12,531 nucleotides of DNA from JBKEDC01 sp047974225 (GCA_047974225.1 JBKECD010000160.1:1-12531), one strand, 5' to 3'; positions 1 to 6,617 are shown, counted from the stretch's first letter. The notes: generated by a model not told the origin, from the letters alone. Numbers and translations are program-made.

Positions 1-284
1 ATCCTATCGATAATTTGATATTCAATTTGCGTGTCTCCTAACCCGTAGTAGCGCTGAAGAAGCAAAATTTTAAACATCAAAACAACATCAAAAGGCTTAG
101 CTCCTGCGTTGCTATTTTTATCCTTATTCAATAAGTATTCCTCCAAACTCATCCGAAACATCTCAAAATCAACGGCTGCACTTAGTCGTTCTAGTGGATT
201 GCCTATTTCGGATAGTTTAGAAAGACTATCTTGTTCATCAAAAAGACCTCTATTGCCTGTACTTTTATATTTATGCATATTCAT
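1..284 (-). CDS. IS5-type transposase, N-terminal part, cut by window edge
   Basis: This is the first 94 residues of a transposase that would cut and join the ends of the insertion sequence at this edge; the catalytic DDE part lies beyond base 1. Translation from the ATG at 284-282 (a second ATG lies at 278-276) gives an open frame to the edge. Recognisable stretches are FDVVLMFKILLLQRYYGLGD (residues 65-84) followed by TQIEYQIIDR, typical of the N-terminal DUF772-like domain of IS5-family transposases. An in-frame stop lies a short way upstream, so the start is well bounded. The terminal inverted repeat lies about 50 bp upstream of the start at 335-352, the normal layout. What is seen is the sequence match by eye; the subgroup within IS5 is inferred. 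Confidence 0.88.
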   Translation of the reverse strand, partial: MNMHKYKSTGNRGLFDEQDSLSKLSEIGNPLERLSAAVDFEMFRMSLEEYLLNKDKNSNAGAKPFDVVLMFKILLLQRYYGLGDTQIEYQIIDR

Positions 285-334
285 GTGCTTTGATAGCCCT
301 AAAGATAGTAATATTTATTTGAATCCCAAATAAT

Positions 335-352
335 TAATTTTTAGAAGTCCCC
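335..352. repeat. Terminal inverted repeat of the left-edge IS
   Basis: The 18 bases TAATTTTTAGAAGTCCCC are identical to the outer end of the small element at 5182-5368. They sit just upstream of the transposase start and mark the right boundary of the IS. The bases outside it are TTTT; the other end of the IS is not in the window, so the target duplication cannot be tested here. Confidence 0.8.
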
Positions 353-511
353 TTTTGTACTTAGCTGCATGACAAACTAAGTCAGATGCTGACAAATTGA
401 GGAAAAAGATCGGTTACAAATTGGTTACACGATTCTTTTGTTGCTGCATAAGAGTTTTATATAGACAAGGTTACACCCATTACATTTTCCCCTACTTGGG
501 GAGCAAGAAAC

Positions 512-545
512 AAAACCCTGCAAGTTTAGCCACTTGCAGGGTTTT
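512..545. terminator. Intrinsic terminator hairpin upstream of queC
   Basis: A perfect 14-bp stem (AAAACCCTGCAAGT at 512-525 and its complement at 532-545) encloses the 6-nt loop TTAGCC. GGGTTTT then CTTTT follows on the plus strand and AAAA precedes it, so it could stop transcripts from either side. It lies about 90 bp upstream of the queC -7 element, so it insulates queC rather than acting as a leader attenuator. Confidence 0.75.
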
Positions 546-631
546 CTTTTGGCATTAGCAAAGGCGACTAAGCGTCCGACTCAAAATGAAAAAACTTTGC
601 GTTGAAATTCACCTATAAATAGACATTTTCT

Positions 632-639
632 TACCTTTG
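632..639 (+). promoter_or_regulatory. Bacteroidota -7 element of queC
   Basis: TACCTTTG fits the TAnnTTTG -7 consensus exactly. Its last base is only 5 nt before the queC ATG at 645, so the expected transcription start falls on or within a few bases of the start codon. No TTTG at the usual 19-21 nt spacing upstream was seen. The queCF message may be leaderless or nearly so. Confidence 0.6.
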
Positions 640-644
640 CCCCT

Positions 645-1322
645 ATGGAAAACAAAAAGAAAGCGGTTGTTTTATTGTCGGGAGGACTAGATTCAACTAC
701 GGCGCTACACTTGGCAAAATCTCAAGGTTTTGAGCTTTATGCTTTGACTTTAAATTATGGTCAGAAAAATGTGGTGGAGATGCAAAAGGCGAAGAAACAA
801 GTGGAATTGGCTGGGGTGAAGAAACACTTTGTGGTGGAAATGCAGATGAACCAATGGGGAGGATCGGCACTGACTGATGCCGCTATCCCCGTGGAGGAGG
901 GGCATCCTGATAGTGATAAAATACCGACTACCTATGTGCCGGCACGCAACATGATTTTCTTGTCGGTGGCTGCCTCGGTGGCTGAAGCGGTTGGGGCGCA
1001 AGATGTGTTTATCGGGGTGAGCCAAGTGGATTATTCGGGCTATGTGGATTGTCGGGAGGAGTTTATCGAGGCGATGGAAAAGGCAATCAACCAAGGAACA
1101 GTGTGTGCAGTGGTCGATAAAAAACCGATAAGAGTGAATGCCCCTTTTATTAATTTCACCAAGGCGGATGAAATTAAACTTGGATTGAAATTGGGGATTG
1201 ATTATAAATATACGCACACCTGCTATGCACCCGTGGAAACACCTTGCGGAAAGTGCGACAGTTGTTTGCTTCGAGCAAAAGCTTTCGCCGAAGTGGGAAT
1301 TGCCGACCCTGCATTGCTATAA
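645..1322 (+). CDS. queC: 7-cyano-7-deazaguanine (preQ0) synthase QueC
   Basis: QueC converts 7-carboxy-7-deazaguanine with ammonia and ATP to preQ0, an intermediate of the modified tRNA base queuosine, in the cytoplasm. The 225-residue protein has the PP-loop ATP-binding motif SGGLDST at residues 12-18. Near the C-terminus the zinc-binding cysteines lie at 193, 201, 204 and 207 (C-x7-C-x2-C-x2-C), as in known QueC proteins. Length is normal for the family. The start is fixed by the close promoter and by the usual distance from the N-terminus to the PP-loop. The next gene, queF, starts 2 nt after this stop, so the two are almost certainly one operon carrying consecutive steps of the pathway. 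Confidence 0.97.
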   Translation: MENKKKAVVLLSGGLDSTTALHLAKSQGFELYALTLNYGQKNVVEMQKAKKQVELAGVKKHFVVEMQMNQWGGSALTDAAIPVEEGHPDSDKIPTTYVPARNMIFLSVAASVAEAVGAQDVFIGVSQVDYSGYVDCREEFIEAMEKAINQGTVCAVVDKKPIRVNAPFINFTKADEIKLGLKLGIDYKYTHTCYAPVETPCGKCDSCLLRAKAFAEVGIADPALL

Positions 1323-1324
1323 TT

Positions 1325-2200
1325 ATGGAAGAAAAAGATTTTCTCACTCACCTTGGCGCACGAAGTCATTCGCCAATTTCATACGACAAAAAGCTATTGG
1401 AAAGAGTTCCTCGCTCACTCAATCGAGAGAGCTATGACATCTTGGGAAATGAGTTTGTCGGCGTGGACTGCTGGCATAATTATGAGGTGAGCTTTCTCAC
1501 CACTAGCGGACTGCCTATTTCTGGGATTGTGAAAATGAATGTGCCTGCACAATCAAAGTTTTTGGTGGAAAGCAAATCGTTGAAGCTATATTTCAATTCC
1601 TTTAATATGGAGCATATCAGCGAAACGGTCGAGGAGTCTATTCATCAGGTGATTCGTATCGCTGAAGAAGACCTCAGCTTTTTGCTGGCATGCGAGGTGA
1701 AAATGGCATTTTTCATCAATGATTGTATTCCTGAGGAAAACGAATTGCTCGAATATCAAAGTATCGACAACATCGAAGGGGCTGAATTAGCTGTTTTCAA
1801 TAGCTATCAGGAGAACCCTTCGTTGCTGAAATCGAAAACGGCAGACAAAGAGCCTCAACAGTTAATGTCGCACTTGCTTCGGAGTAATTGCAAGGTAACT
1901 CATCAGCCTGATTGGGGGTCGATATTTATTTATTTAGATGGCGATAAGCACATTGACGAGTTGAGCTTGCTGAAATACATTGTTTCTTTCCGCAATGAAT
2001 TTCACTTTCATGAGGAGATTTGCGAGATGGTCTATCATCGCCTCATGGAGCGTTATCAGCCAAGGAAATTGATGGTGGCATGCCTATATACTCGTCGTGG
2101 GGGGATTGACATTTGTCCGATAAGAAGCACGAGCATACAGCTTATCCCGAGGGCATTTCAAGATGTGCAAAGGTTGGCTCGGCGAACGACAAGGATGTAA
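1325..2200 (+). CDS. queF: NADPH-dependent preQ0 reductase QueF (long form)
   Basis: QueF reduces the nitrile of preQ0 to the aminomethyl group of preQ1 using NADPH, the step after QueC. The 291-residue protein is close in length to the E. coli-type long QueF (about 282). The family signature ESKSLKLY is at residues 82-89. The nucleophilic cysteine that forms the thioimide is C189 in SNCKVTHQPDWGS, with the conserved D196 following, and the substrate-binding H229-E230 pair sits in FHFHE; all match the E. coli positions within one residue. The ATG at 1325 is chosen because it lies 2 nt after the queC stop and gives the normal N-terminus; the frame is open further upstream inside queC, but that extension is out-of-frame shadow. 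Confidence 0.96.
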   Translation: MEEKDFLTHLGARSHSPISYDKKLLERVPRSLNRESYDILGNEFVGVDCWHNYEVSFLTTSGLPISGIVKMNVPAQSKFLVESKSLKLYFNSFNMEHISETVEESIHQVIRIAEEDLSFLLACEVKMAFFINDCIPEENELLEYQSIDNIEGAELAVFNSYQENPSLLKSKTADKEPQQLMSHLLRSNCKVTHQPDWGSIFIYLDGDKHIDELSLLKYIVSFRNEFHFHEEICEMVYHRLMERYQPRKLMVACLYTRRGGIDICPIRSTSIQLIPRAFQDVQRLARRTTRM

Positions 2201-2284
2201 TTAATCCGCTAAGGCGCATGCTAAAATTAGAACAGGTAATATTTGTTTTTTTGATGTGCATGGAAAAATCTACGAGGTAGTTTT

Positions 2285-2578
2285 CAGATTCAATGCACTC
2301 CTTCCCAAATCTAGGAAAAGGATTATCAGATTCAATGCACTCCTTCCCAAATCTAGGAAAGGGAATATCAGATTCAAAATGCGCTTTCCCAAATTTAGGA
2401 AAGGGATTATCAGATTCAAAATGTGCTTTTCTAAAATTAGGAAAGGGAATATCAGATTCAAAATGTGCTTTCCCAAAATTAGGAAAGGGAATATCAGATT
2501 CAAAATATGCTTTCCTAAATTTAGGAAAGGGAATATCAGATTCAAAATATGCTTTCCTAAAAATAGAAAGAACGCCTT
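2285..2578. repeat. Seven contiguous 42-bp repeats, each with a palindrome
   Basis: CAGATTC recurs at 2285, 2327, 2369, 2411, 2453, 2495 and 2537, exactly 42 bp apart, with the rest of each unit similar. Every unit contains an imperfect or perfect palindrome of the form CTTTCC-TAAATTTA-GGAAAG; the unit around 2511-2530 is a perfect 20-bp palindrome. The last unit has diverged. Because 42 is divisible by three, several frames on both strands stay open, giving a false 14-residue protein repeat. The array fills the gap between the convergent queF and araC-type genes. Bases 2201-2284 before it show nothing recognisable. Confidence 0.93.
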
Positions 2579-2598
2579 TTCTGATGAAATTCAAAAAA

Positions 2599-3501
2599 CT
2601 AATTCGCATTCCGATAGTCGCTAGGCGACATGCCAACATTCTTTTTAAACATGCGAGTGAAGTGCTGTGGATATTTAAAACCAAGTTCATAGGCGACTTC
2701 GCTGAGCGTTTTCGAGTGGTCGAGCACTTTATTTTTCGCCATGTTCATCAGTTGAAACTGAATGTATTCTTGTGCGGTCTTCCCAGTTTCCTTTTTGATT
2801 AAATCACCAAAATAGTTGGCAGAAAGATGCAGCGCATCGGCAAAATAAGCCACCGATGGCAGCCCAATGAGTAGCGGTTTCTCGGTCTTGAAATAATTGT
2901 GCAGTTCGGCTTCAAACTTCTCTAAAACTCCTTGATTCAGATGCTCACGAGTGATGAATTGACGGTCGTAGAACCGCATGCAATAGTCGAGGAAAAGCTG
3001 AATATTGTCCACAATCAGTTTGCGACTATATTTATCAATTGGGCGATGCACCTCATGCTGAATCTTGCTGAAAAGTTCGAGAATCATCTTGCGCTCTTGC
3101 TCGGAAGTGTGCAGGGCTTCATTGATGGCATAGGAAAAGAAAGTATAGTCGTTGATTTGCTTGGCGAGGTTCGTGCCAAGTATCAGGTCGGGGTGAAAAA
3201 GGAGTGCCCAACCTTTGCGTGTGTTGGTATTTTTAGGTTTGATGAGTTCCACCATCTGTCCGGGTTGCACACACACGAGGCTACCCTCTTGATAGTCGTA
3301 TTTATTTCGCCCATAGCGCAGTTCCCCACAATCATATTCTTTTAGAAAAATAGCATAGACCCCATAATGGAAATGCGTGTGATTGGAATAGTCGGATTTC
3401 AATTGAGAGAAATCAATGATGCTCACTAGCGGGTGTGCGGTTTCAATTCCATGCAACTTGCAATAGTCATTGACGGTTTCGATGCGGTAGATGTTTTTCA
3501 T
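2599..3501 (-). CDS. AraC-family transcriptional regulator
   Basis: A 300-residue regulator with the usual AraC-family layout: an N-terminal ligand-binding cupin-like part (about residues 20-170) and a C-terminal double helix-turn-helix (about 215-298). The second helix-turn-helix ends in the signature region LSEVAYELGFKYPQHFTRMF followed by GMSPSDYR, which is diagnostic. The first includes LSANYFGDLIKKETGKTAQEY. The start is the ATG at 3501-3499, 19 nt downstream of a good -7 element. It is divergent from the flavodoxin/aldo-keto reductase genes across about 144 bp, the arrangement expected of their regulator. The inducer cannot be read from the sequence. Confidence 0.93.
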   Translation of the reverse strand: MKNIYRIETVNDYCKLHGIETAHPLVSIIDFSQLKSDYSNHTHFHYGVYAIFLKEYDCGELRYGRNKYDYQEGSLVCVQPGQMVELIKPKNTNTRKGWALLFHPDLILGTNLAKQINDYTFFSYAINEALHTSEQERKMILELFSKIQHEVHRPIDKYSRKLIVDNIQLFLDYCMRFYDRQFITREHLNQGVLEKFEAELHNYFKTEKPLLIGLPSVAYFADALHLSANYFGDLIKKETGKTAQEYIQFQLMNMAKNKVLDHSKTLSEVAYELGFKYPQHFTRMFKKNVGMSPSDYRNAN

Positions 3502-3520
3502 ACGAATGAATATTTACACA

Positions 3521-3528
3521 CAAAGATA
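3521..3528 (-). promoter_or_regulatory. -7 element of the AraC-family gene
   Basis: On the minus strand TATCTTTG fits TAnnTTTG exactly and lies 19 nt before the ATG at 3501. No TTTG is found at the expected -33 distance, which may mean that the promoter needs an activator. Confidence 0.55.
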
Positions 3529-3612
3529 ACTAGTCTTGGGTGAAAAAGAAATATGCGGTAAAAATGGTAAATCATTCTGTAATGCAGATAATATGTAGTA
3601 GAACGTTTTTCG

Positions 3613-3620
3613 GATATTTG
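3613..3620 (+). promoter_or_regulatory. Weak -7-like element of the flavodoxin gene
   Basis: GATATTTG matches TAnnTTTG except at the first base and lies 25 nt before the ATG at 3646. Upstream, GGTAAA occurs twice 9 bp apart (3555-3575 region), a possible half-site pair for the divergent AraC-type regulator. Both readings are tentative. Confidence 0.35.
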
Positions 3621-3645
3621 CAGGTAGAAATAAAAACAGATAAGT

Positions 3646-4149
3646 ATGAAAAGTTTAATTGCCTATTATTCTCGAAAGGGAGAAAACTATGTGAGTGGAA
3701 GCATCATCAATTTGGCAGAGGGAAATACCGAAGTGGTGGCGAAGAAAATCCAACAGTTGGTGGGAGCTGATTTGTTTCATATTGAAACAGAGCAAGACTA
3801 TCCTGCCGACTATATAGAAACTACTCGTGTGGCGCAAGATGAATTGAATGCAGATGCTCGTCCGGAATTGGCTGAGAATTTAGCGAGTATTGAAGAATAT
3901 GATACCATCTATTTGGGCTATCCGAATTGGTGGGGAACGGCTCCGATGGCGGTGTTCAGCTTTTTGGAGTCGCACAATTTCAGCGGAAAGACCATCATGC
4001 CATTTTGCACCCATGAAGGAAGTGGATTGGGACAAAGTGAAGCAAATATTCAGCTTGCTTGTCCTGATGCTGATGTAAAAAAAGGATTGGCAATAAAAGG
4101 TAGTGCCGTGAAAAAAGCCGATGCGCAAATTGAAGGATGGGTGAAATAA
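3646..4149 (+). CDS. Flavodoxin-family protein (cytoplasmic)
   Basis: A 167-residue single-domain flavodoxin-like protein expected to bind FMN and carry or deliver electrons in the cytoplasm; its partner is unknown. The N-terminal strand IAYYSR (residues 5-10) leads into the phosphate-binding region, which here is extended as GENYVSG then AEGNTEVVAKKI (about 12-35), a form common in Bacteroidota flavodoxin_4-like proteins. The isoalloxazine-side loop is GYPNWWGTAP at 91-100, and CTHEGSG is at 121-127. There is no signal peptide, unlike the related gene at 5384. The aldo/keto reductase gene starts 14 nt after the stop, so the two are likely cotranscribed. Confidence 0.9.
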   Translation: MKSLIAYYSRKGENYVSGSIINLAEGNTEVVAKKIQQLVGADLFHIETEQDYPADYIETTRVAQDELNADARPELAENLASIEEYDTIYLGYPNWWGTAPMAVFSFLESHNFSGKTIMPFCTHEGSGLGQSEANIQLACPDADVKKGLAIKGSAVKKADAQIEGWVK

Positions 4150-4163
4150 TCAAAATAGGAAGT

Positions 4164-5153
4164 ATGAACAAAAGAAAATTGGGAACTCAGGGACTAGAAG
4201 TTTCAGCAATCGGCTTGGGTTGCATGGGGTTAAGTTTTGGCTATGGAAAGCCTACCGATAAAAAAGAAGCCATTGCGTTAATTCGAAGAGCTTATGAACT
4301 TGGCGTGGATTTCTTCGACACCGCCGAAATTTACGGACCTTTTCTGAATGAAGAAGTGGTGGGTGAGGCTCTTGCACCTTTCCGAAATGAAGTGGTGATT
4401 GGCACGAAGTTTGGGTTTAACTATGTCAATGGGCAAACTTCAGGCTTGAATAGTCGCCCTGCCTATATTCGTGAGCGCGTGGAAGGTTCGCTCCGCCGAC
4501 TAAAGGTGGAGACTATCGACTTGCTTTATCAGCATCGCATCGACCCCGATGTGCCAATTGAAGATGTGGCAGGCGCAGTGAAAGATTTGATTGCAGAAGG
4601 GAAAGTGAAATATTTCGGCATGAGCGAAGCTAGTGCAACAAATATCCGTAGGGCGCATATCATTCAGCCTGTTTCTGCTTTACAAAGTGAATATTCGATG
4701 TGGTGGCGCGAACCAGAAACGAAAACTTTCGCTACGCTCGAAGAACTCGGTATTGGGTTAGTGCCTTTTAGTCCGCTGGGGAAAGGGTTTCTTACTGGAA
4801 AAGTTAACGAGGATACTAAATTTGATGCTGATGATTTTAGAAATGGTATTCCTCGTTTTGCAACAGAGAATCGAGATGCAAATATGGTGTTGGTAAATCT
4901 GCTGAAGGAAATTGCGCAACAAAGAGAAGCTACACCAGCACAAGTTGCTTTGGCATGGGTTTGTGCACAGAAAGATTGGATTGTGCCAATTCCGGGCACA
5001 ACTAAGATCCATCGCCTAGAAGAAAATGTAGCTGCCGACAAGCTGCGTTTGAATGCTGAAGATTTGACTCGGATTCAAGAAACCCTTACTCGCATCGAAA
5101 TCATCGGGCATCGCTATCCTGAAAGTAGCGAAAAGATGGTGGATAAAGATTAA
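4164..5153 (+). CDS. Aldo/keto reductase
   Basis: A 329-residue NAD(P)H-dependent reductase of carbonyl compounds, folded as a TIM barrel. The full catalytic tetrad is readable: D52 and Y57 in FFDTAEIYG, K82 in VVIGTKFG and H124 in LLYQHRID. The C-terminal cofactor-binding loop is IVPIPGTTKIHRLEEN, as in YajO/YakC-like aldo/keto reductases. The start at 4164 (MNKRKLG) is preferred over the in-frame ATG at 4137 because it has AGGA a few bases upstream, gives the normal family N-terminus, and avoids an overlap with the flavodoxin stop. It probably shares a transcript with the upstream flavodoxin. The physiological substrate cannot be told. Confidence 0.94.
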   Translation: MNKRKLGTQGLEVSAIGLGCMGLSFGYGKPTDKKEAIALIRRAYELGVDFFDTAEIYGPFLNEEVVGEALAPFRNEVVIGTKFGFNYVNGQTSGLNSRPAYIRERVEGSLRRLKVETIDLLYQHRIDPDVPIEDVAGAVKDLIAEGKVKYFGMSEASATNIRRAHIIQPVSALQSEYSMWWREPETKTFATLEELGIGLVPFSPLGKGFLTGKVNEDTKFDADDFRNGIPRFATENRDANMVLVNLLKEIAQQREATPAQVALAWVCAQKDWIVPIPGTTKIHRLEENVAADKLRLNAEDLTRIQETLTRIEIIGHRYPESSEKMVDKD

Positions 5154-5161
5154 TAGATATT

Positions 5162-5177
5162 GTCTCTTTGAAGAGAC
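5162..5177. other. Small hairpin directly before the MITE
   Basis: GTCTCT (5162-5167) and AGAGAC (5172-5177) form a 6-bp stem with the loop TTGA, 8 nt after the aldo/keto reductase stop and touching the TTAA target of the MITE. Without a T-run it is a weak terminator at most. Confidence 0.4.
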
Positions 5178-5181
5178 TTAA

Positions 5182-5368
5182 GGGGACTTCTAAAAATTAG
5201 TTTTAAATTGGGGAGGCTGCTAAATACAGCTGTTGTTCATTTTGTTTTCTGAGAGTATCTTTTGTACTAATCTTTTAAACCATAGCTCGCTATGCTTTGG
5301 CGAAATTAGCCCAAAATCTATCTCTCATAAAATCAAAATGACCTAACAGCTAATTTTTAGAAGTCCCC
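5182..5368. mobile_element. 187-bp MITE with TTAA target duplication
   Basis: The element has perfect 19-bp inverted ends (GGGGACTTCTAAAAATTAG at 5182-5200 and its complement at 5350-5368), flanked on both sides by TTAA (5178-5181 and 5369-5372). Eighteen bases of the end equal the terminal repeat of the IS5-type element at 335-352, so that transposase is the likely source of movement. It encodes no protein. Its inner halves are also inverted copies of each other (about 5229-5272 against 5304-5350), closing on the palindrome CATAGC-TC-GCTATG at 5281-5294, so the strand can fold into one long imperfect hairpin. Removing it and one TTAA leaves only 39 bp between the neighbouring genes. Confidence 0.92.
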
Positions 5369-5383
5369 TTAAAATAGAAGAAA

Positions 5384-5935
5384 ATGAAAAAACTAATTTT
5401 ATTCCTTTGCGTCCTTGGCTTCATGCAAGCAGCTGGCGCAGCAAATCCAAAAAACATGAAAGTTTTAGTGAGTTATTTTTCGGCAACAGGCAATACACGC
5501 TCGGTTGCTCAGAAACTGGCGAAGTTGGCTGATGCCGATTTGTATGAAATCAAGCCCGAAGTGCTCTACACTGCTGCCGACCTCGATTGGCATGATGCCA
5601 ACAGCCGAAGCAGCATCGAGATGCACGATAAGAAATTTCGTCCAACTTTAGCCGACAAAGATGCCAAGATTGCGGATTATGATGTGATTTTGGTAGGCTT
5701 CCCCATTTGGTGGTATGTGGCACCGACCATCATCAACACTTTTCTCGAAAGTTATGATTTTTCAGGAAAGACCGTGATTCTTTTTGCCACTTCGGGCGGC
5801 AGCGATTGGGGAAAGACTTTGGAAGAGTTGAAGCCTAGTGTTTCGGAAAGTGTGATTATGAAAGAGGGTAAGGTTTTCCGTGGTCGAGCTTCGCAAACAT
5901 TGGTAGAGGAATGGTGGAAGACGGTGAAGTATTGA
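5384..5935 (+). CDS. Flavodoxin-family protein with signal peptide
   Basis: A 183-residue flavodoxin-like protein. Residues 1-20 (MKKLILFLCVLGFMQAAGAA) are a clear export signal: a basic start, a hydrophobic core and a small-residue cleavage site. The flavodoxin domain begins at residue 25 (MKVLVSYFS), with the FMN phosphate loop SATGNTRSVA at 33-42, the aromatic loop GFPIWWYVAP at 105-114 and ATSGGSDWGKT at 135-145. An internal ATG at residue 25 could give a cytoplasmic form, but the upstream ATG has an AGAAGAAA stretch before it and nothing similar precedes the inner one. If exported, the protein would act in the periplasm, unusual for this family. It lies 15 nt downstream of the MITE boundary (11 nt after the target duplication) and was probably once the third gene of the operon. 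Confidence 0.9.
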   Translation: MKKLILFLCVLGFMQAAGAANPKNMKVLVSYFSATGNTRSVAQKLAKLADADLYEIKPEVLYTAADLDWHDANSRSSIEMHDKKFRPTLADKDAKIADYDVILVGFPIWWYVAPTIINTFLESYDFSGKTVILFATSGGSDWGKTLEELKPSVSESVIMKEGKVFRGRASQTLVEEWWKTVKY

Positions 5936-5947
5936 GAACTTATTACC

Positions 5948-5996
5948 ATAAATCAAAACGCCCTTGCAAGCATTTTGCAAGGGCGTTTTGATTTAT
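5948..5996. terminator. Perfect 22-bp hairpin terminator
   Basis: Arms 5948-5969 and 5975-5996 are exact complements over 22 bp, with a GC-rich middle (CGCCCTTGCAA) and AT-rich outer parts; the loop is GCATT. It lies 12 nt after the flavodoxin stop and can end transcription from either side. Its distal arm ends only 4 nt before the -7 element of the crp-type gene. Confidence 0.88.
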
Positions 5997-6000
5997 TTCC

Positions 6001-6008
6001 TACCTTTG
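6001..6008 (+). promoter_or_regulatory. -7 element of the Crp/Fnr-type gene
   Basis: TACCTTTG fits TAnnTTTG exactly. The first ATG (6010) starts 2 nt after it and the second (6013) 5 nt after it, so the message would begin at the second ATG or thereabouts and be leaderless. No TTTG is found at the usual upstream spacing. Confidence 0.5.
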
Positions 6009-6009
6009 C

Positions 6010-6594
6010 ATGATGATACTCAACACCCCAAATGCAGATTTATTTATCAGTTGCCTAAAAAACTATGGTTTTCTTTCGCAGGAAGCTCAGCTGGATTTAA
6101 ATGCAAAGATTCAAACGATTACGAAGCGGAAAGGGAGTTATATTATCAAGGAGGGGCAGACAGTGTCGAGTTTTTTTGTCATCCGAAAAGGAATGATTCG
6201 TTCTTTCTTCAGGCGAGGTAATCAGGAAATCACCGCTTGGTTTGGCTATGAAGGACAGCAATTTGCAGCCATAACTTCGTTTTTCGACAATAAGCCATCG
6301 CATGAAACCATCGAGTGCCTAGAGAATTGCGAATTTCAATTTATCTCGGGCAAAGATATGGCTGAACTCTATCAGAAGCACAACGACCTAAACACGATCG
6401 GCAGGAAGATTGTGGAGGATTATTGCAAGGTGCTTGACGATCGAATTTTTGCGCTGCAAACCATGTCGGCAGAACAACGCTACAAAGACCTTATGCAGCA
6501 TCACCCCGAAGTCATCAAGCGAGTTTCGTTGGGCTATATTGCATCATTTCTAGGCATTTCGCAAGAAACATTGAGCCGTGTGAGGCGAAAATAA
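6010..6594 (+). CDS. Crp/Fnr-family transcriptional regulator
   Basis: A 194-residue regulator with an N-terminal cyclic-nucleotide-binding-type beta roll (about residues 20-130) and a C-terminal Crp-type helix-turn-helix. The roll shows KGSYIIKEGQTVSSFFVIRKGMIRSF-like repeats. No cysteine cluster like that of FNR and no clear cAMP phosphate motif is seen, so its signal is unknown. The recognition helix reads GISQETLSRVRRK (about 182-194), and its E-x-x-S-R spacing matches the DNA-contacting residues of E. coli FNR. Translation may start at 6013, the second of two adjacent ATGs. The alcohol dehydrogenase gene begins 72 bp downstream with an FNR-like palindrome in its promoter, which makes this regulator the natural candidate for binding it. 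Confidence 0.93.
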   Translation: MMILNTPNADLFISCLKNYGFLSQEAQLDLNAKIQTITKRKGSYIIKEGQTVSSFFVIRKGMIRSFFRRGNQEITAWFGYEGQQFAAITSFFDNKPSHETIECLENCEFQFISGKDMAELYQKHNDLNTIGRKIVEDYCKVLDDRIFALQTMSAEQRYKDLMQHHPEVIKRVSLGYIASFLGISQETLSRVRRK

Positions 6595-6595
6595 T

Positions 6596-6617
6596 TTTTT
6601 TGACTTTTGTCAAAAAA
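6596..6617. promoter_or_regulatory. FNR-like operator upstream of alcohol dehydrogenase
   Basis: TTTTTTGAC at 6596-6604 and its exact complement at 6609-6617 are separated by TTTT. The core TTGAC-N4-GTCAA has the same layout as the FNR box TTGAT-N4-ATCAA. Its centre is about 42 bp upstream of the start expected from the -7 element at 6636-6643, the place where Crp/Fnr proteins activate class II promoters. No -33 TTTG is present there. An alternative reading as an A/T-rich terminator of the regulator gene is less likely because no T-run follows on the plus strand. Confidence 0.68.

Larger units (their letters stand above)
1..352. mobile_element. Left-hand IS5-type insertion sequence, partial
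   Basis: The end of the element is set by the terminal repeat at 335-352, and the transposase starts at 284 on the minus strand. The remainder lies to the left of base 1. It is the probable autonomous parent of the MITE at 5182-5368. Confidence 0.82.
353..644. other. Gene-free stretch between the IS end and queC
   Basis: No convincing coding region is seen on either strand. The stretch holds three direct copies of GGTTACA (412-418, 423-429, 469-475), the first two 11 bp apart, a small hairpin CCCC-TACTT-GGGG at 489-501, a strong terminator hairpin at 512-545, and the queC promoter near its end. It may contain the remains of whatever the IS interrupted, but no family can be named. Confidence 0.6.

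Noticed and set aside
485..645. preQ1 riboswitch before queC
   Set aside because: A riboswitch would have to lie in the transcribed leader, but the -7 element ends 5 nt before the ATG, and no preQ1 consensus core was recognised in the upstream hairpins.
750..1217. 155-residue open frame antisense to queC
   Set aside because: It lies fully inside queC on the opposite strand, has no recognisable domain, and has a composition typical of a codon shadow.
2285..2578. CRISPR array
   Set aside because: The units are contiguous and similar over their whole 42 bp, with no unique spacers, and no cas genes are present.
2142..2802. Open frames on both strands through the 42-bp repeats, with 14-residue protein repeats
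   Set aside because: The period is a multiple of three, so any frame without a stop in one unit stays open. At least four frames are open at once, none has a credible start signal, and they overlap queF and the regulator gene.
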